In this document: one piece after another, positions 24,744 to 37,011 of the stretch
Layout: every line of letters starts with the position of its first letter
Position numbering within the stretch: the first letter of the stretch is position 1
Source of the DNA: Symbiodinium kawagutii
Lineage: Eukaryota; Sar; Dinophyceae; Suessiales; Symbiodiniaceae
Direction of reading: 5' to 3'
Assembly (NCBI GenBank): GCA_009767595.1
Contig: VSDK01010484.1
Coordinates: 483,560-547,559 of the forward strand
Length of the DNA: 64,000 bases
Program-made: the position numbers and the translations under genes
Notes under the pieces: model-generated
What the model was told of the DNA's origin: nothing
The model's input: the letters and a program-made list of their open reading frames with translations, nothing else
The model's database searches: none

Positions 24744-26016
24744 CTGGAGACAGTGAGCCATCTAGTGGTTGAGCATCATGAGCCATGGTGATGGTTACGC
24801 ACGCATCATTAATCTATAGGGAGCTAGTGATGTTTATTGAGAATTAAACCTAGATGAACCTTATTGCTCATTAATCAGAAGTGAACCAAATGATTGACAA
24901 ATGTCCAACCCGTATCATTTACTGAAGATGCATGATAGATTAACAATCACTGTGGCGATTCATGATGGTCAATAGGCTTAAGAGAGACAACTAACCTTGA
25001 GAAATGGATAAGAAATGGCTACACTATCAATCATGCCAGCCGCAGTGATGCTTATTAAAAATTAACAAAATGTAAACTGTACGATTGACGCATGCTAATT
25101 AGTCAAAACATAAGTGATTAAGCATCATTACCAATCGAATATTCGTGGGAAACCACTGAACTGTCATTCATCGAAAAGTATGTAATGATGTTTTTTGATG
25201 ACTGGCCATAGATTGCAGTAGCTAAATGACCAAACATGTCGAACCATAGTGATGGGTACCATTCATGAAACCACAGATTCCTGATAGATCAACCATCACT
25301 TTGGTGATTCAACATATGATTCGTGGTGAACCATGATTCACCACCATCATTTAACTCTGACTAATCTTACGGTTTAACCATCGTTGATCATTCGTGGTCG
25401 ACACAACATGGTAGAACAAATGGTGAATATGTTTTTGTTGCTTGAAAAATGGTTTGGTATAGAGCTAATAATCCGGCTGGCAAACCAGGTGATAGAACAA
25501 TCACTGTGTCTGGTCGATCCGCAAATGACTGTGCTGGATAGTGAACCAACAGCAACTGTGCCTAATCAAACATGACCACCCATCATCATTCACCTGGGCG
25601 ATGGTCAACGAACATGTTTGTCAAGAATTCCGATTGCGCCCAATACTCACGACTTTTTCACCATGAATATCAACCATGGGCCAATGGGTATCAACCATTG
25701 ACCATTCACCATTATAATTTGGTCATGGTTAGCACAGCTCTGGTTAAGCATTGATGTTTTTTCTCCAAGAATAACATTAAACATTTACCATGATATATCA
25801 ACCATTCTCACTGACAGGTCATCCAGCTACATGGTTCGTGATGCCATCTAATTTGTGGGGAAACCTAAAGCAATTTCTACCAAATTATTGCTTTTAATGA
25901 AGCCATAGCATTTGGGTTTTTCAACATCCAGCATTAAACATATTTATATTTATTTAAAGGCTATGAGCATTAAACATGTTTATATTTATATATATTTTCA
26001 ACATCCAGCATTGAAC

Positions 26017-26108
26017 GCGTGGCATCCGCTCCGTCCTGCGATGATGTCTTTGGCTTCTTTGACGGCCATCACGAAGGAACGCTCCGCAGCCAGCGCCATG
26101 CTGATGTC
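26017..26108 (-). CDS. Exon-like block, helical segment
   Basis: CACCGCAG|GACATC opens DISMALAAERSFVMAVKEAK, then DIIAG. The end could be GCAG|GACGGAG (a GA donor) or CACGC|GTTC. The GACGGAG after CAG also follows the 27.8-kb block. Confidence 0.5.
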
Positions 26109-26589
26109 CTGCGGTGGGTTCCATGCGCGGGGCCGGACCCACCGACCCAGGGGTGAACTCGGAGCAACTTGCTGCTGCTGGTGGTTGTAAACCAGTTGAC
26201 TTACTGGTTAAATGATGTTAAATGTATAAACACGTGTTCTTGTGGCTTCTTTGGATGCTTGATGAGGGCTATATTATTGGTGATGCAAGATGGTTCATTC
26301 ATTGTTGACTAGTGGTTTACATTGAAAAATGATGGTTGACAATGGTAAGTCATTGTAATCATGGTTGAGAATGGCTGCGGCTACTTCCAAATGATGATTG
26401 ATGATTGTTAGCAATGGCTATAAGAAAACAATATGCTTCTGAGGGATCCTCCCATTGGCTAGGACACGGGCTGTAAACTTCTTGCTTGACTGGGCTGTGG
26501 CAAGCATGATCATCCAGTATCTTTCCAACATTTCATAGGCAGATTTTGGACCCCCATCCGATATCCAATCATTTTCAACTAAACCATTA

Positions 26590-26650
26590 GTGGTGGTCTC
26601 TTAAAATAGGGGCACCCCTCAAATCATCCAATTTATCAACAATTCATAGC
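26590..26650. mobile_element. MITE-like element, family A, 5' half
   Basis: GTGGTGGTCTCTTAAAATAG then GGGCACCCCTCAAATCATCC matches the family start. No matching right end is visible. Confidence 0.4.
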
Positions 26651-26780
26651 AATACACTATGGTGGGTTTTGCTACCATCCACAAACCTGGGGCTCTCAAT
26701 AAGTATATATTTATCATCACTGGTTAATTAATCATCCAGTTTATTAACCATCCGTACCTTTGAACTTCCCCAATGGTAAC

Positions 26781-26872
26781 CAGCATTTAGCTCTGCTCCG
26801 CTGGTCCTCCACCTCCTCCAAGATGCTTTTCTCCAGCCGTGGTACCAGCAGCTTCGCCGCATCCGCTGCATC
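26781..26872 (-). CDS. Exon-like block, helical segment
   Basis: ATCTCTCAG|GATG to AAATGCTG|GTTACC, 92 nt, reading DAADAAKLLVPRLEKSILEE, then VEDQRSRAKC. Strongly helical and charged, with same length and start phase as the 26.0-kb block. Confidence 0.55.
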
Positions 26873-27580
26873 CTGAGAGATGGCGAGGCGCAAGGGGCGT
26901 CTGGTTGGTGGCTGGTTGATGGTGATCTGTGGCTGGTGGAGGTTGATGCTTGGTTGGTTGGTGGTTGAGCCATCGAACAGGATTGGAACATGGTGTGATA
27001 TCCCTAAGATCCTACGTCTTTTTGGGTGTACATTTTTACCCATCCCAAACTCGTTGGTCTTCCTAACCAACAATGGTTATTCTGGCGCCTGGGTGAAGCT
27101 ATGGTGTAATCTAAAAGTGATGCGTCTTCCCTCCCGAACAATGGGCTCCTGGAGACTCACCTCAGTTTTCAATAGTCAGTGATGTTTTATAGATATTGAT
27201 CGCCTGGGTAAACCTGTAGGGGTCTATAACAAGGGTGGTTTATAGCATTTATAGTTCCGTTTTGGGGTCCTCTATTTGGTTCAGAAAACATTGAATGATA
27301 GTTATATCCTAGATGAATTACACTTAACTAAGCTAGTTGCAATCTAAGTTAAGTAACTGGCGAGGCGTACTATGTATTACTGGTTGATGGATATCAGCCA
27401 TCCCGAGTAAAGTATGAGTCAATCAATTATCAACCAACCAATTTTTAATACTATAAGAAATTCGAAATCTGGGAAACCAGCAACATAACGGTATTAACTC
27501 TCTCTCTCTCTCTTAGTTCAACAGCATCAAATTGCTTGGGGCCAACCCATCTCAAAAATACACCTCAATGCCCTATTATT

Positions 27581-27678
27581 ACTTGTTGGTGGTTTCAACC
27601 CCTATGAAAAATATCAGTCAACCAACCATTTGTTAACAATCAATGGTGAACATAAAAACGTTTAAAGTCACCAGCCAG
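27581..27678. mobile_element. MITE-like element, family C
   Basis: About 98 bp. The left end TTGGTGGTTTCAACCCCTAT and the right end CACCAGCCAG are roughly inverted. The interior ATCAGTCAACCAACC is shared with the copy at 44627. Confidence 0.55.
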
Positions 27679-27844
27679 ATTCACCATCAAGAATTCATCA
27701 TCTCATTAATCATTAAGAAATTAAGGATGAACCATTAATAGTCATCAATGATTAGCCATTCATTAATCATTAATTAACTATTTTAACCAGCTAGTTAACC
27801 ACTGCTGGTTGGTCAATATTGGCCCGTGGCCATATCGGCGCCAC

Positions 27845-27920
27845 CGCAAGCAGTCCGAACTCCGTCCTGCAGCCGCAAGAAACGGCCCTCGGCAGAGAGC
27901 TCTTGGATATCATCGGCTTC
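27845..27920 (-). CDS. Exon-like block, unidentified
   Basis: GGCGTAG|GAAGCC opens EADDIQELSAEGRFLRLQDG. The donor is either CTGCAG|GACGGAG or CTTGCG|GTGGCG. Clear GC island between AACCAGCTAGTTAACC and GGTTGGGTTGGTTGGG repeats. Confidence 0.52.
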
Positions 27921-28682
27921 CTACGCCAGGGGCGTGAGCGCGGCTGGTTGGGTTGGTTGGGCGGCTTCAACGACTGGATAGCGTTCAATTCATTTCTAGA
28001 CAGGACACCGAAATGGGTCCTGAGTTAGGCCCAGGGAGGGGTTGTCAGACAAGCTCCATCACCCAAATAGCTAGAAGAGCCTCATGAGCCGGCCCTGTTA
28101 ACTCCATTGCTCTTACCCACTTGCAGAGCAACTTCTTTGCTCTCATCTTTGAATGCTATTTTGCAGGCTGCAGTTAGCACACAAACCAATCACCACATGT
28201 CAGAGCTAGAGGGATCAAACTGCCTCCAATCGAAGTGCTGGTAACCAATACTTCTAATATGATATCACTATTGATCCAGTAGGAATGTTCGCTGGGGAAC
28301 TTTTCCCAAGACATCTGGCCACCACACACTCAATGCATAATCATTTTTGATCGGTAGAATAATCCCCCAATAATGATCCGTAAATGTGGGAATTATCAAA
28401 TCAATAATCATACGCATTGTGGGTTTTGCTTAATGGGGTTTCCCACCATGGAATGCGATGATCCCCAAGTCTGAATAGGTTAAACAAAAGAACTCCAAGC
28501 TTGCTTCATGCACCAACTACAACAAGAACAAAAAACACACAAAAACCAAGAAGCAACACCAGCCAACAACAACAACAACAACAACAACCACACCAACCAT
28601 CCGATCAAACTATCTGAATTAACCAACCAACCAGCAACCACCATCCAACCGACCAAGCGTCCCCAAGCCATCTACGACCCAC

Positions 28683-28765
28683 CGGTGTTTCTTCCCCTTC
28701 AGCTCCTGCTTGGCCACCAGGAGCTCCAGCTCAGTCTTGGTGTAGTGGAACAACTCCTTAGCCAA
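28683..28765 (-). CDS. Exon-like block, coiled-coil-like segment
   Basis: CTGTCCAG|TTGG to CACCG|GTGGGTC, 83 nt, reading LAKELFHYTKTELELLVAKQ, then ELKGKKH. Heptad-like Leu spacing suggests a coiled coil. The frame is also open upstream. Confidence 0.57.
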
Positions 28766-28999
28766 CTGGACAGATGTCGTTGACGAATGGTGGAGCCTGA
28801 TGAAGCTCCGGGGTTCAGTGGCTGATGTTGAGCGGCTCATGATGGTCAATGATGGGTCATGGTGGTGGTGAATTGAGGCTTAATTGATGGTTTATGAGAA
28901 TTAAGGATGTTTGATGATGGTTCATGATGGTACATTGTGGTCATGATCGTATATACTGATGATGGTGAATGACAATTGAACATCATCTTTGCGGGCTCA

Positions 29000-31080
29000 T
29001 AGATAAGATAATGCTGGGCAAACATGGCCCATCACAAACCAACAAGAATGGCCACAAACCGACAAGAATGGGACAAACCGACAAGAACGGGGACAATCTA
29101 CAGTTCATGATCTCAAGCAATGTGAATAAGGTCTCTGACTGAAACTGATTGATGAATGCACCATAGCGGATGGAAGATCCATGCCATGCAGCTTCAAACC
29201 ATCCAGCAGGTCGATCAACCATGGCTACACCGCCGAGCACATCAACCGTGGCTTATGGAGTTCCTTTTAGGGATTGGCAAGTAGAGCCTTGGGGTTCATC
29301 CTTAGGCCAAACATCAGGCGCACCCCAAAAGACTTGGTTTATGCAAGTAAATCTCCAAGATTAGGGTCAATTCACGTACAATCGCCATTGAATAACACTT
29401 ATGGACCTGTGGGTATGATGATACTGAACATCTGATAGTGAACAACTACTTCTGATACACATTAAAATCATTGATCATGATAAAAACCGGCGCATCCAGG
29501 GAATTGTTTTTCTTTTCCCAGTTCCAACTGTTCTTTCTCGGGGCGAGCATCTTCCATCCTGAAAAACAGAAATTTGTCACGTTGTTTCTACACGCCAACG
29601 GTACTCATGAAGATGCAACAACCATTCGGAGTACAACAGCCTGGCTGGTCGATTTGAACATCACCCATGCATAGCTCAAGAAAACATCACCGTAGCCAAT
29701 GGTCCCATGGTCCCAGCCAGCTGTCCCATGGGCGCCGCATCCGAAGCACTGGAAACTTCTTCTCCAATTTGCTGAAGCCTCCGAAACGAAGACCAAACCA
29801 TCAGCGTTCAGCAACCGGAATCAGTGGCAACCACAGCAACAACGGCAACAGAAATGTCAAAATTGTTGCTGATCAATGATGGAAAAATAAATAATTAACA
29901 CTCACTTAGCAATCTTCCATAACAAATGTGGTTAAAAATGAGCAAACATGGTTGTGTGGTCAGGTGATCGCGAGACATGGTCAAGCAGGGTTAAATTGGT
30001 GGTGTGTATTTATTTTGGTGGTTTCTCAAGATAGGGGTACCTCCAAATCATCCTTCATTATTCGTTTATAGAAATGGCAATAACCGGTCAAATTTTGGAG
30101 GTACCTTATTTTGAAAAACCACCATTTTGCCTAAGAATAGACTGCGCTGAAAAGTGGTGGTCAGTCATACATGACATTGACCAACAAGCGGATACAAAAA
30201 AAAACTAGAGAAACATGCCTTTCGGGCACTTGGATGTGCAGTCCCCACTCAGTTCACAGAACTGTGAGCCAAAAATTGGATATCAAACCAAAGTGTTTGA
30301 TAACATAATGATGTTTGGTTCCTGACATCGCCCGACCAACTCGGGCTCACAAACAGCGTGTTTGTGCCAAAATCTTGAAAACACAAACCAATCCATCTGA
30401 ACAGAAAACACCAATCATTATTTGACTGAAAAACAAATAACGACATATAGTAGGCATGTTGGAGAGATGTCAATACACGGCTCATCCGTAGAAAAGGGCT
30501 GCGGCAACAACGTGGGGACGGTGCCTTCCAGCCCCTTGGATGGTGAAGCGCAGAAAAAAACATCGGTTCAGAATGATCAACCAATGTTCACCAGTGACTG
30601 CCTGTCAACTAAGAATCAATCCACCATCAATGACTTAAATTCCAACCATCATTCAACCGACAAGTAGCCATCACTCACCAAGGCAAACCTTCAATTAAAC
30701 ATCAATTATCGCATGAATCACTTTGAACACTTGATTAATGATGTTTGCGAATGATTAATTTGCAAAACCATGTATGCGTATACCATAATTAACACTCTTG
30801 AAAACTGTCAGTGACGCTTCATCATAGCCGCGATGAACCCGAAACAACTGGTACCACCTAACCACTGTCTCAGATCAACATGGACCATCACTGGGAACCA
30901 TTCAAGGCCACAATTGTTGATTAACCACTCTTAACCACCAGTCTCGCTAGTCACTATTAACCATGGTTGTGAATATTCATCACGCATTTCAAATTCAACA
31001 TTCTGTCTGGTGATAGCCCGTCCTAACCACCAGTCTCAATCATATTGGTTCAGAATTGATTCATGACTAAAAAACAATAT
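29000..31080. other. Mostly non-coding, weak open frames
   Basis: A minus frame at 29605-29814 (SEASANWRRSFQCFGCGAHG) and a plus frame at 29471-29674 overlap with no codon bias to separate them. Includes the family A copy at 30017. No gene is supported. Confidence 0.4.
30017..30124. mobile_element. MITE-like element, family A, best-preserved ends
   Basis: Left GGTGGTTTCTCAAGATAGGG plus GTACCTCCAAAT; the right end is its reverse complement with few changes (TTGGAGGTACC, TTATTTTGAAAAACCACC). The arms are about 30 bp in a 108-bp element, with no coding capacity. This fits a non-autonomous DNA transposon. Confidence 0.7.
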
Positions 31081-31089
31081 TGGCAGCCA

Positions 31090-31610
31090 GTCCGATGTGC
31101 GTTGCGCATCCTATTTTATTGGGGAAACGACGCGCAGCTACAAAACCATCGAGAAGCGGATTCAGTCTCTGGCGTCACACATGCGGGCGGGCACCGTTGC
31201 TGACGCGCTGGCTCAAATCGCCAAGCCGGTTTGGCCGCATCGGCGGACCCTGCAAGGGCGCCGCCCTGAGTGCGTCAGAGTCAAGGAGTGCCAGCCATGT
31301 TTGTGGCGCAGACTGATACAGAACCATTGCGTTCCGGAGGGCTGCTCACCCCTGCCCGCCGCACAGTGAAGCCAAACGGAGCAGGAGACGACAGCTTATG
31401 AGAGGTTTTTCCACAATTTCCGCTGAGGAAGCGACAATGTTCTCAGTGTGCATTCGGATTCCGACTCAGTTGCTTCATGACCTTTTGATCTTCTCAGCTC
31501 AGCATGGGATTTTTTGTGAACCACGCAGCATGGATGGACTTGAAGTGGCTCAAATGTATGCTGTTCGACCAACCATGAAGTCAGTTTTCCTCCAGCTGAA
31601 AGCTTCCTGA
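31090..31610 (+). pseudogene. Retroelement-ORF1-like coding remnant
   Basis: A plus frame reads KTIEKRIQSLASHMRAGTVA, then DALAQIAKPVWPHRRTL and a Cys-rich CVRVKECQPCLWRR, stopping at 31369. After a frame change (31398) comes IRIPTQLLHDLLIFSAQHGI, then FCEPRSMDG. The latter resembles the ORF1 segment of the 11-kb LINE (ARIPKTALEATLKASGMTGV, then YVNPKNAKGG), so it is probably a fragment of a related dinoflagellate retroelement. Broken by at least one frameshift and stops. Confidence 0.42.
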
Positions 31611-31899
31611 CAGGACACAACCACCGGATCATCACTCATCACCCAGGCCTTGGATTGAGGAACTGGTGGATGTGATGACCAAGGAGAAAAAATTGGAGTT
31701 GAAATCTGAAGACTCTTGCCAATTCTGGCATAGTTCAGAAAGCCGTGGATGCCAGCGGCACTGTGTGAGTGCCATCCAAGATGCAAGACTTTGTGCTGAG
31801 TTCATCTGGATTGTGCCACGGTGGACATGCACATGACCATCAACTAGTCGCCAACTGACCATCAAACAAATCATGTAAAGTAGCCACCCGCTGACCATA

Positions 31900-32640
31900 T
31901 TCATCAAAAAACACCCATCGACTAACCATCAACTAGCCATCAACTAAGCATCAACTAACCATCAACAAACCATCACCTAAACAAACTAACTAACCGTCAA
32001 ATAACCATCAACTAACAATCAAGTAACTATCAGCTGACCATCAACTAAGCCATGGACTAACCATACTAGCTAACCATCAACTAGCCATCAATGAAGCATA
32101 TTGACAAATAATCAACTAACCATCAACTACGCATACTAAATTACCATCAGTTTAGCATACATACTCACTAAGCATCATCTAGCCATCAACTAAGCATACT
32201 AACTAACCACCAACTAACCATCAACTAACCAGCAACTAAGCATACCAACTAATCATCAACTCGCCATCAACTAAGCATACCAACTAGCCATCAACTAAGC
32301 ACGCCAACTAGCCATCAACTACGCATACCAACTAATCATCAGTTAACTGACCATATTGGTCCATCAACACACCATATTCATCAAACAAATTGTCAACTAT
32401 ATAATAATTCTACCAAACCATCAGCCAACCATGTTCATCAAAGTATCAACTAACCAGACTAACTAACCATATTAGGTTCATCAACTAATCATACCTAACC
32501 AACTAACCACACCTAACTAATCAACCATACTAACCAACCATACCAAACCAACTACCCACATTGGTTCATCAACTATTAGTTAGTACTAACCAGTTTCAAC
32601 TAATCATACTAACTATATCATACTAACCCATCAACTAATC
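31900..32640. repeat. (CCATCAACTAA)n degenerate tract
   Basis: CCATCAACTAACCATCAACT and variants with AAGCATAC fill about 740 bp immediately left of an exon-like block. The strand-mirror motif TGATGGTTG appears on the block's right side. Confidence 0.9.
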
Positions 32641-32706
32641 AAGCCATTATGGATGGTTAACTGCTTGACCCATCGCCAACCACATTGGTTCCTTGCGCAC
32701 CATCAC

Positions 32707-32794
32707 CTCCCCGTTGCGAAGCGCCGGCGCCTCGGTTGATGAGTTCCATGGGTGCACCCGCCAGGCGCGCTTCAATCAGCACGCGCTTGAGCTC
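32707..32794 (-). CDS. Exon-like block, helical repeat segment
   Basis: GCTGCAG|GAGC to GGGGAG|GTGATG, 88 nt, reading ELKRVLIEARLAGAPMELIN. It lies between the long CCATCAACTAA tract on its left and a TGATGGTTGG tract on its right. A truncated family B end (ACTGCTTGACCC) sits about 35 bp beyond the donor. Confidence 0.58.
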
Positions 32795-33820
32795 CTGCAG
32801 CGGCGCAGCGGCGGTGGCAGCGATGGTTGGATGCCCGGTTGGAAGCTATGATTTAAATGGCTGATTAGATGGTTGGTTGGATGGTTGATGATATATGGTC
32901 AGATGGTTCAATTGATGGTTGATGATGGTTAATTTGTGTCTAGTTGGCTATGCTTGGCTGATGGCTTGTGATGGTTTACCCTCTAGAATTAAGAGTAGTT
33001 GAATCGGATAGTCATCCGCCATCATGCAACGGTGTGAATGGCTACTTTTATGATGGTTGATGGTTGGTTCAGGGTTGTACATATGGCCAAAGAATGGCAA
33101 CTTACTGTTTTGATGGCTGGTCAATGCTCAATTGCGTGGACCAATGTTGCAAATGGCTTGAGATGGTGAGTGCTTTGCCATACATGGTCATGAAACCATT
33201 GATGGTGGTTGCTGATGGAAAGGTTACATGTGTGATGATAGTGAATCATTGGTAGCATATGAGCATTGAATCATGCATGATCATACGTGGCAAAATGTTT
33301 GATCGAATCAACTACTAGTGTTGATGATCTTCAATTAGATTATTAGTCAGTGTTGTCAACTGCTGAGTTCATTGTGGTCTATAATACGAGGAATCCTATG
33401 CTTAAGAATGGTTGATGGTTGCTGCTTGCTGTTTGATAGTTTACTGGGGGTTGAATCTGTGGTTGACAGTGATTGATGGTGGACATAAGTGGTTAATCTC
33501 TGTATGGCTCCAGTGTTGATTGATGGGGTATTGGATTGCCTGGTTGGTTGCTAATGATGCTTTTCCACTGGTGGTTCTATTTATTGCTGGCGAACTACAA
33601 TGACAAATGGTTGTACTGTCGTGATGGCACTGGCATGAATCAGAACCAACCGAATATGATGGATACTGGCTTTAGATATCAACCAACCCAACAGATTAAT
33701 ATCAACCTACAATTTCTATTGATGGGCCGGGCTGTTGATATATCTATATTTACATATCATCAATCGTACACACAAATAGATCCAGGTGTCGATTTTCCTA
33801 TCTATAGGATATATCATGCA
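32795..33820. other. (TGATGGTTG)-rich intron-like tract
   Basis: GATGGTTGGTTGGATGGTTG right of the exon-like block, fading towards the TA-rich area. No gene seen. Confidence 0.55.
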
Positions 33821-33821
33821 T

Positions 33822-33941
33822 ATATGTATAAATATATATATGTGTATAAATATATATATATATATATATTTAAATATATTTAAATCTATCTATGTATAAA
33901 TATAAATGTATAAATATAAAGATATATATATATATATATAT
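33822..33941. repeat. (TA)n-rich tract
   Basis: TATATA and ATAAATATA runs leading up to the TA-flanked TIR element at 33942. Confidence 0.9.
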
Positions 33942-34560
33942 CCCTCCAAGTCAAAGATCGAGTTTTACTGCGTCTTTTGAAATCGGTGTAAAAGACTATT
34001 ATTTACTTTAATAGAACCATGTTTTACTTGGGTCACAATTCATCATTTCTCCTACCTCCTGTTCCCAGCTCTTTTTTATCACAATTTGCTCGGAAGATTT
34101 GGTGGCTCCAGCTGGTAATCAGCCCATATCAGCCCGACTTTTCGTATGGAATGTAGTTATATCTTTTGAAATCCAGTGGAAAAATGGGAACGTGAATCTC
34201 CCGTGAATCTAGCGTGAATGTCGGTGTAAAAGACTGCCTAAAACTGCAAAAGACTGCCAAAAACCGTGAATGGAGCGTGAATCTAGCGTGAATCTCCCAA
34301 ACCCATCAATTTGAGGGGGGACCAACATACTGAAATTATTGGTTTCATATACGTTTGTGTTTTCAAATCAATGGATTCCAAGAAGTTTGTGAGCAGGGAT
34401 CCAGGCCCGAGTTAAGTGTGCCAACGTGCCAAATGCCAGTGTTTTTCGGAAATTTGAAGAATCTTGAGAAAACAGGTTGAGCTCCCGTTAAACACAAGTG
34501 CGAGTTTTACTGCGTCCTTTGCAAAACGCTTAGTTTTACTGCGTCTTCGGACTTGCAGGG
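33942..34560. mobile_element. 619-bp TIR element flanked by TA repeats
   Basis: It begins CCCTCCAAGTCAAAGATCG after a (TA)n run and ends with the inverted counterpart (CCCTGCAAGTCCGAAGACGC on the minus strand), followed by another (TA)n run. AGTTTTACTGCGTC occurs next to both ends, and GCGTGAATCTAGCGTGAAT repeats inside. There is no ORF of note. This fits a non-autonomous cut-and-paste transposon with TA target preference; the superfamily is not assigned. Confidence 0.6.
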
Positions 34561-35443
34561 TATATATATATATATGTATATATTGAAAGATGTAGTCACC
34601 AGAATCCCCATGAACTGACCACAAGAATCCCCATGAAATCAACCGGTCATTCAGCACCGGCCACACAGCTGGTCCCCACGGTTCCGTTCGTCGGGCCCAG
34701 GAGATGAAGCAATGTTCAGCCAATTTCACGGGCCAGGTGCGACATCTAGGATGATGTCCCAATGCAGCTTGCTGTACGCCATGGTCTTCCCCCTGTGGAT
34801 ACCCTCGATGTGTCGCGACATTTCGCAGCTGGTTTTTCATTTCAACGACCATCCCAACCAAAGCTATGCTGTCAAAGTGTGCGTTCCATTCTCCCAGGAA
34901 GAAAAATCAGACAAGGTGTGAAACCAAACCATCCAGAAGAAGTGCTTGATCCACGAAAATTATGGATGTTGAAAAAGGAGTGAAAATGGGTACCCCCTTG
35001 ACGTACTGCTGTTTCATTAGCCATTGTCAGCACCAGTTCTTAATGGTCAACCCTGAAATTGTCGCCCCTATGATTGCACATGAAAGATAATGCACGTAAT
35101 GACATGACCAAAAATATGACTCAATAATGTTGAATGTTACTACCTTTTTATTACTTACAATAACCCTTCATTATCAACCATTGCTTCTTAAAAAACTATT
35201 GATTAATGTCACACACTGATGAATGTCCCCAACTTGTTTCACAAACATCAACACGCAAGCATTCACCCCTCACAGTCATGATTTCCCGATGAAATTTCGA
35301 TTCATGCTGGCTAAAGCTGGCCAATGGTTAACCATAGTCAATGATTGGATGAATGATGGCACTAATGATTGGTTCAGGAAAGCATTGTTACTCCATGGGA
35401 TCAATGATTTTTTGATAAAAACGTAAGTAATGGTCAATGATAA

Positions 35444-35567
35444 AGCTGTGGGTCCAAACGCTGTACCCCTGATTCCCTGATCATGAGCCGTTGTTGACCC
35501 CCAATTTATCGTTAATTAGCTATTATCCCCTACTAGTTGGTTGGTTAACTGCTTGACCCAAAACCAT
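35444..35567. mobile_element. Short TIR element, family B, inverted, abutting an exon-like block
   Basis: From AGCTGTGGGTCCAAACG, with TGTACCCCTGATTCCCTG, to GGTTAACTGCTTGACCC. The last bases touch the minus-strand coding block at 35568, where the donor would read ATG|GTTTTGGGTCAAG. Confidence 0.6.
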
Positions 35568-35771
35568 TTCTTGACAAAAGCGGAAGTATTGGTGAAGGAT
35601 AGCATCCCAGGATGGTGCTTCCCCATCATCTCCCAAGGACGGTGTGGCCTCTCCGGTCTCCGTTATGTTGGCGATGGCCCGTTCCAACCTCGTCTGCAGA
35701 GTTTTCCCCGTGCCAACGAGAACGCTGGTTCTCCAACAGTGGGGCGACTTCAGGGTTATGGCGACTTGATG
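35568..35771 (-). CDS. Exon-like block, unidentified
   Basis: The frame is open from CATCAAG|TCGCC: SVLVGTGKTLQTRLERAIAN, then SWDAILHQYFRFCQEM, ending against a family B element. A shorter exon starting at CTCTGCAG|ACGAGG (35693) is also possible. VGTGKT resembles part of a P-loop but is too isolated to call. Confidence 0.45.
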
Positions 35772-36889
35772 GGCTTTCATTGGTTACGTTGGACATGATA
35801 AATCATCAGGATTGGGGTGGTGAATCATGAAAAATGGTCATGAATAATGGTTATGAAAAATGTTGAGCCATTGGGTATCAGGATCGTTGGTGGGGTATCA
35901 TTGGATTGTGGTGGTGAACACTGGTTCTCTTTCAATGTATAAGTGCAGTAACCATTTCATACCCATGATAAATATAAATGCTCACGATGATTGTCACGGC
36001 CATGATTCATTGTCATTATGGCCGTTAAATCACGATGGATTTGAAACATCAGCAGCAATCGTTGATAACCAACAATTGGCTATTATTGGTTTGGGCTACC
36101 ACTCTGACCATCAATGGCTACTATAGTTAAAAGATAATAGCTGCGAACCGTTGATAGCTGTCCCAGGGTCTAAACATGACATAACCAATCATGTTATCAA
36201 TATTTGACTTCACAATTGGCTGAGAGTTATTGATCGTTATTGGCAAATCAATTGGACACCAATGATTTCAGCAACCAACTATGATTTAACTAAACAGCAA
36301 TGGCTGATTGCGTGAGTAATGGAAATTGACAGTTGGCAGGTAACCAGCACTAGCGGTTCATTTGTCGATGTGTTTGTGGAGCCATATTGCAGGGAAATAA
36401 TCATACGAATCATTCCCGTTGCTCGTAGTCGACTATCCACAATTAGTATTCTGTCCCCTTCAAGACAAGAACGTCGCATTCCAATCTTTCCGGTAAGAAA
36501 ACATCGCCACTAACCACGATAATACGGTTTACTCTCCCTCGGCTGACACAAAAAAACATATTCGTTCACCTAGCAATGGGTCGTGCTGATTGGCTACTAC
36601 GAACCTTTATTTGCAACTGTTCCTTTGGCATCATGAACAACCAGTAAAAAACCACTACAAACAATTAAGAACCAGCTTTAAACCAATTTTTAAGCAACCC
36701 AAAATAATCGTGAGTAGAAACGTGATAATTGCTACTGACATTCATTAACAACTATCGTCAACAATCAGCCCTAAAACTTCCCCGGCCTCCTTCGAGATCA
36801 CAGAGTTACAAAAGGATACAAAAGGCACAGCGGGAACACACTGCGGGCTCGCAGCCACGAGACTCACAGTACCGCAGAGGCAAAGGAAA

Positions 36890-37011
36890 CATATGGCTAT
36901 GGATCAATATTAACCAGCCAATTTCATCGGGGATTTCCACCAACAATACAAGGGAAAACAATGGTTAATGGTGGGGAACCAGGGGCACAGGGTTTTGACC
37001 CATTGCCGTAT
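36890..37011. mobile_element. Short TIR element, family B
   Basis: CATATGGCTATGGATCAATA at the left and TTTTGACCCATTGCCGTATC at the right. The interior GGTGGGGAACCAGGGGCACA matches 45.5 kb. It directly follows a GC-rich block (36775-36888). Confidence 0.65.

Noticed and set aside
29685-29710. Relict dinoflagellate spliced leader (ACCGTAGCCAATGG)
   Set aside because: It shares only CCGTAGCCA with the spliced leader and diverges at the TTTTGGCTCAAG part.
35690-35730. P-loop (VGTGKT) as evidence for an ATPase
   Set aside because: The full GxxxxGK(S/T) pattern and Walker B are absent in this short block.
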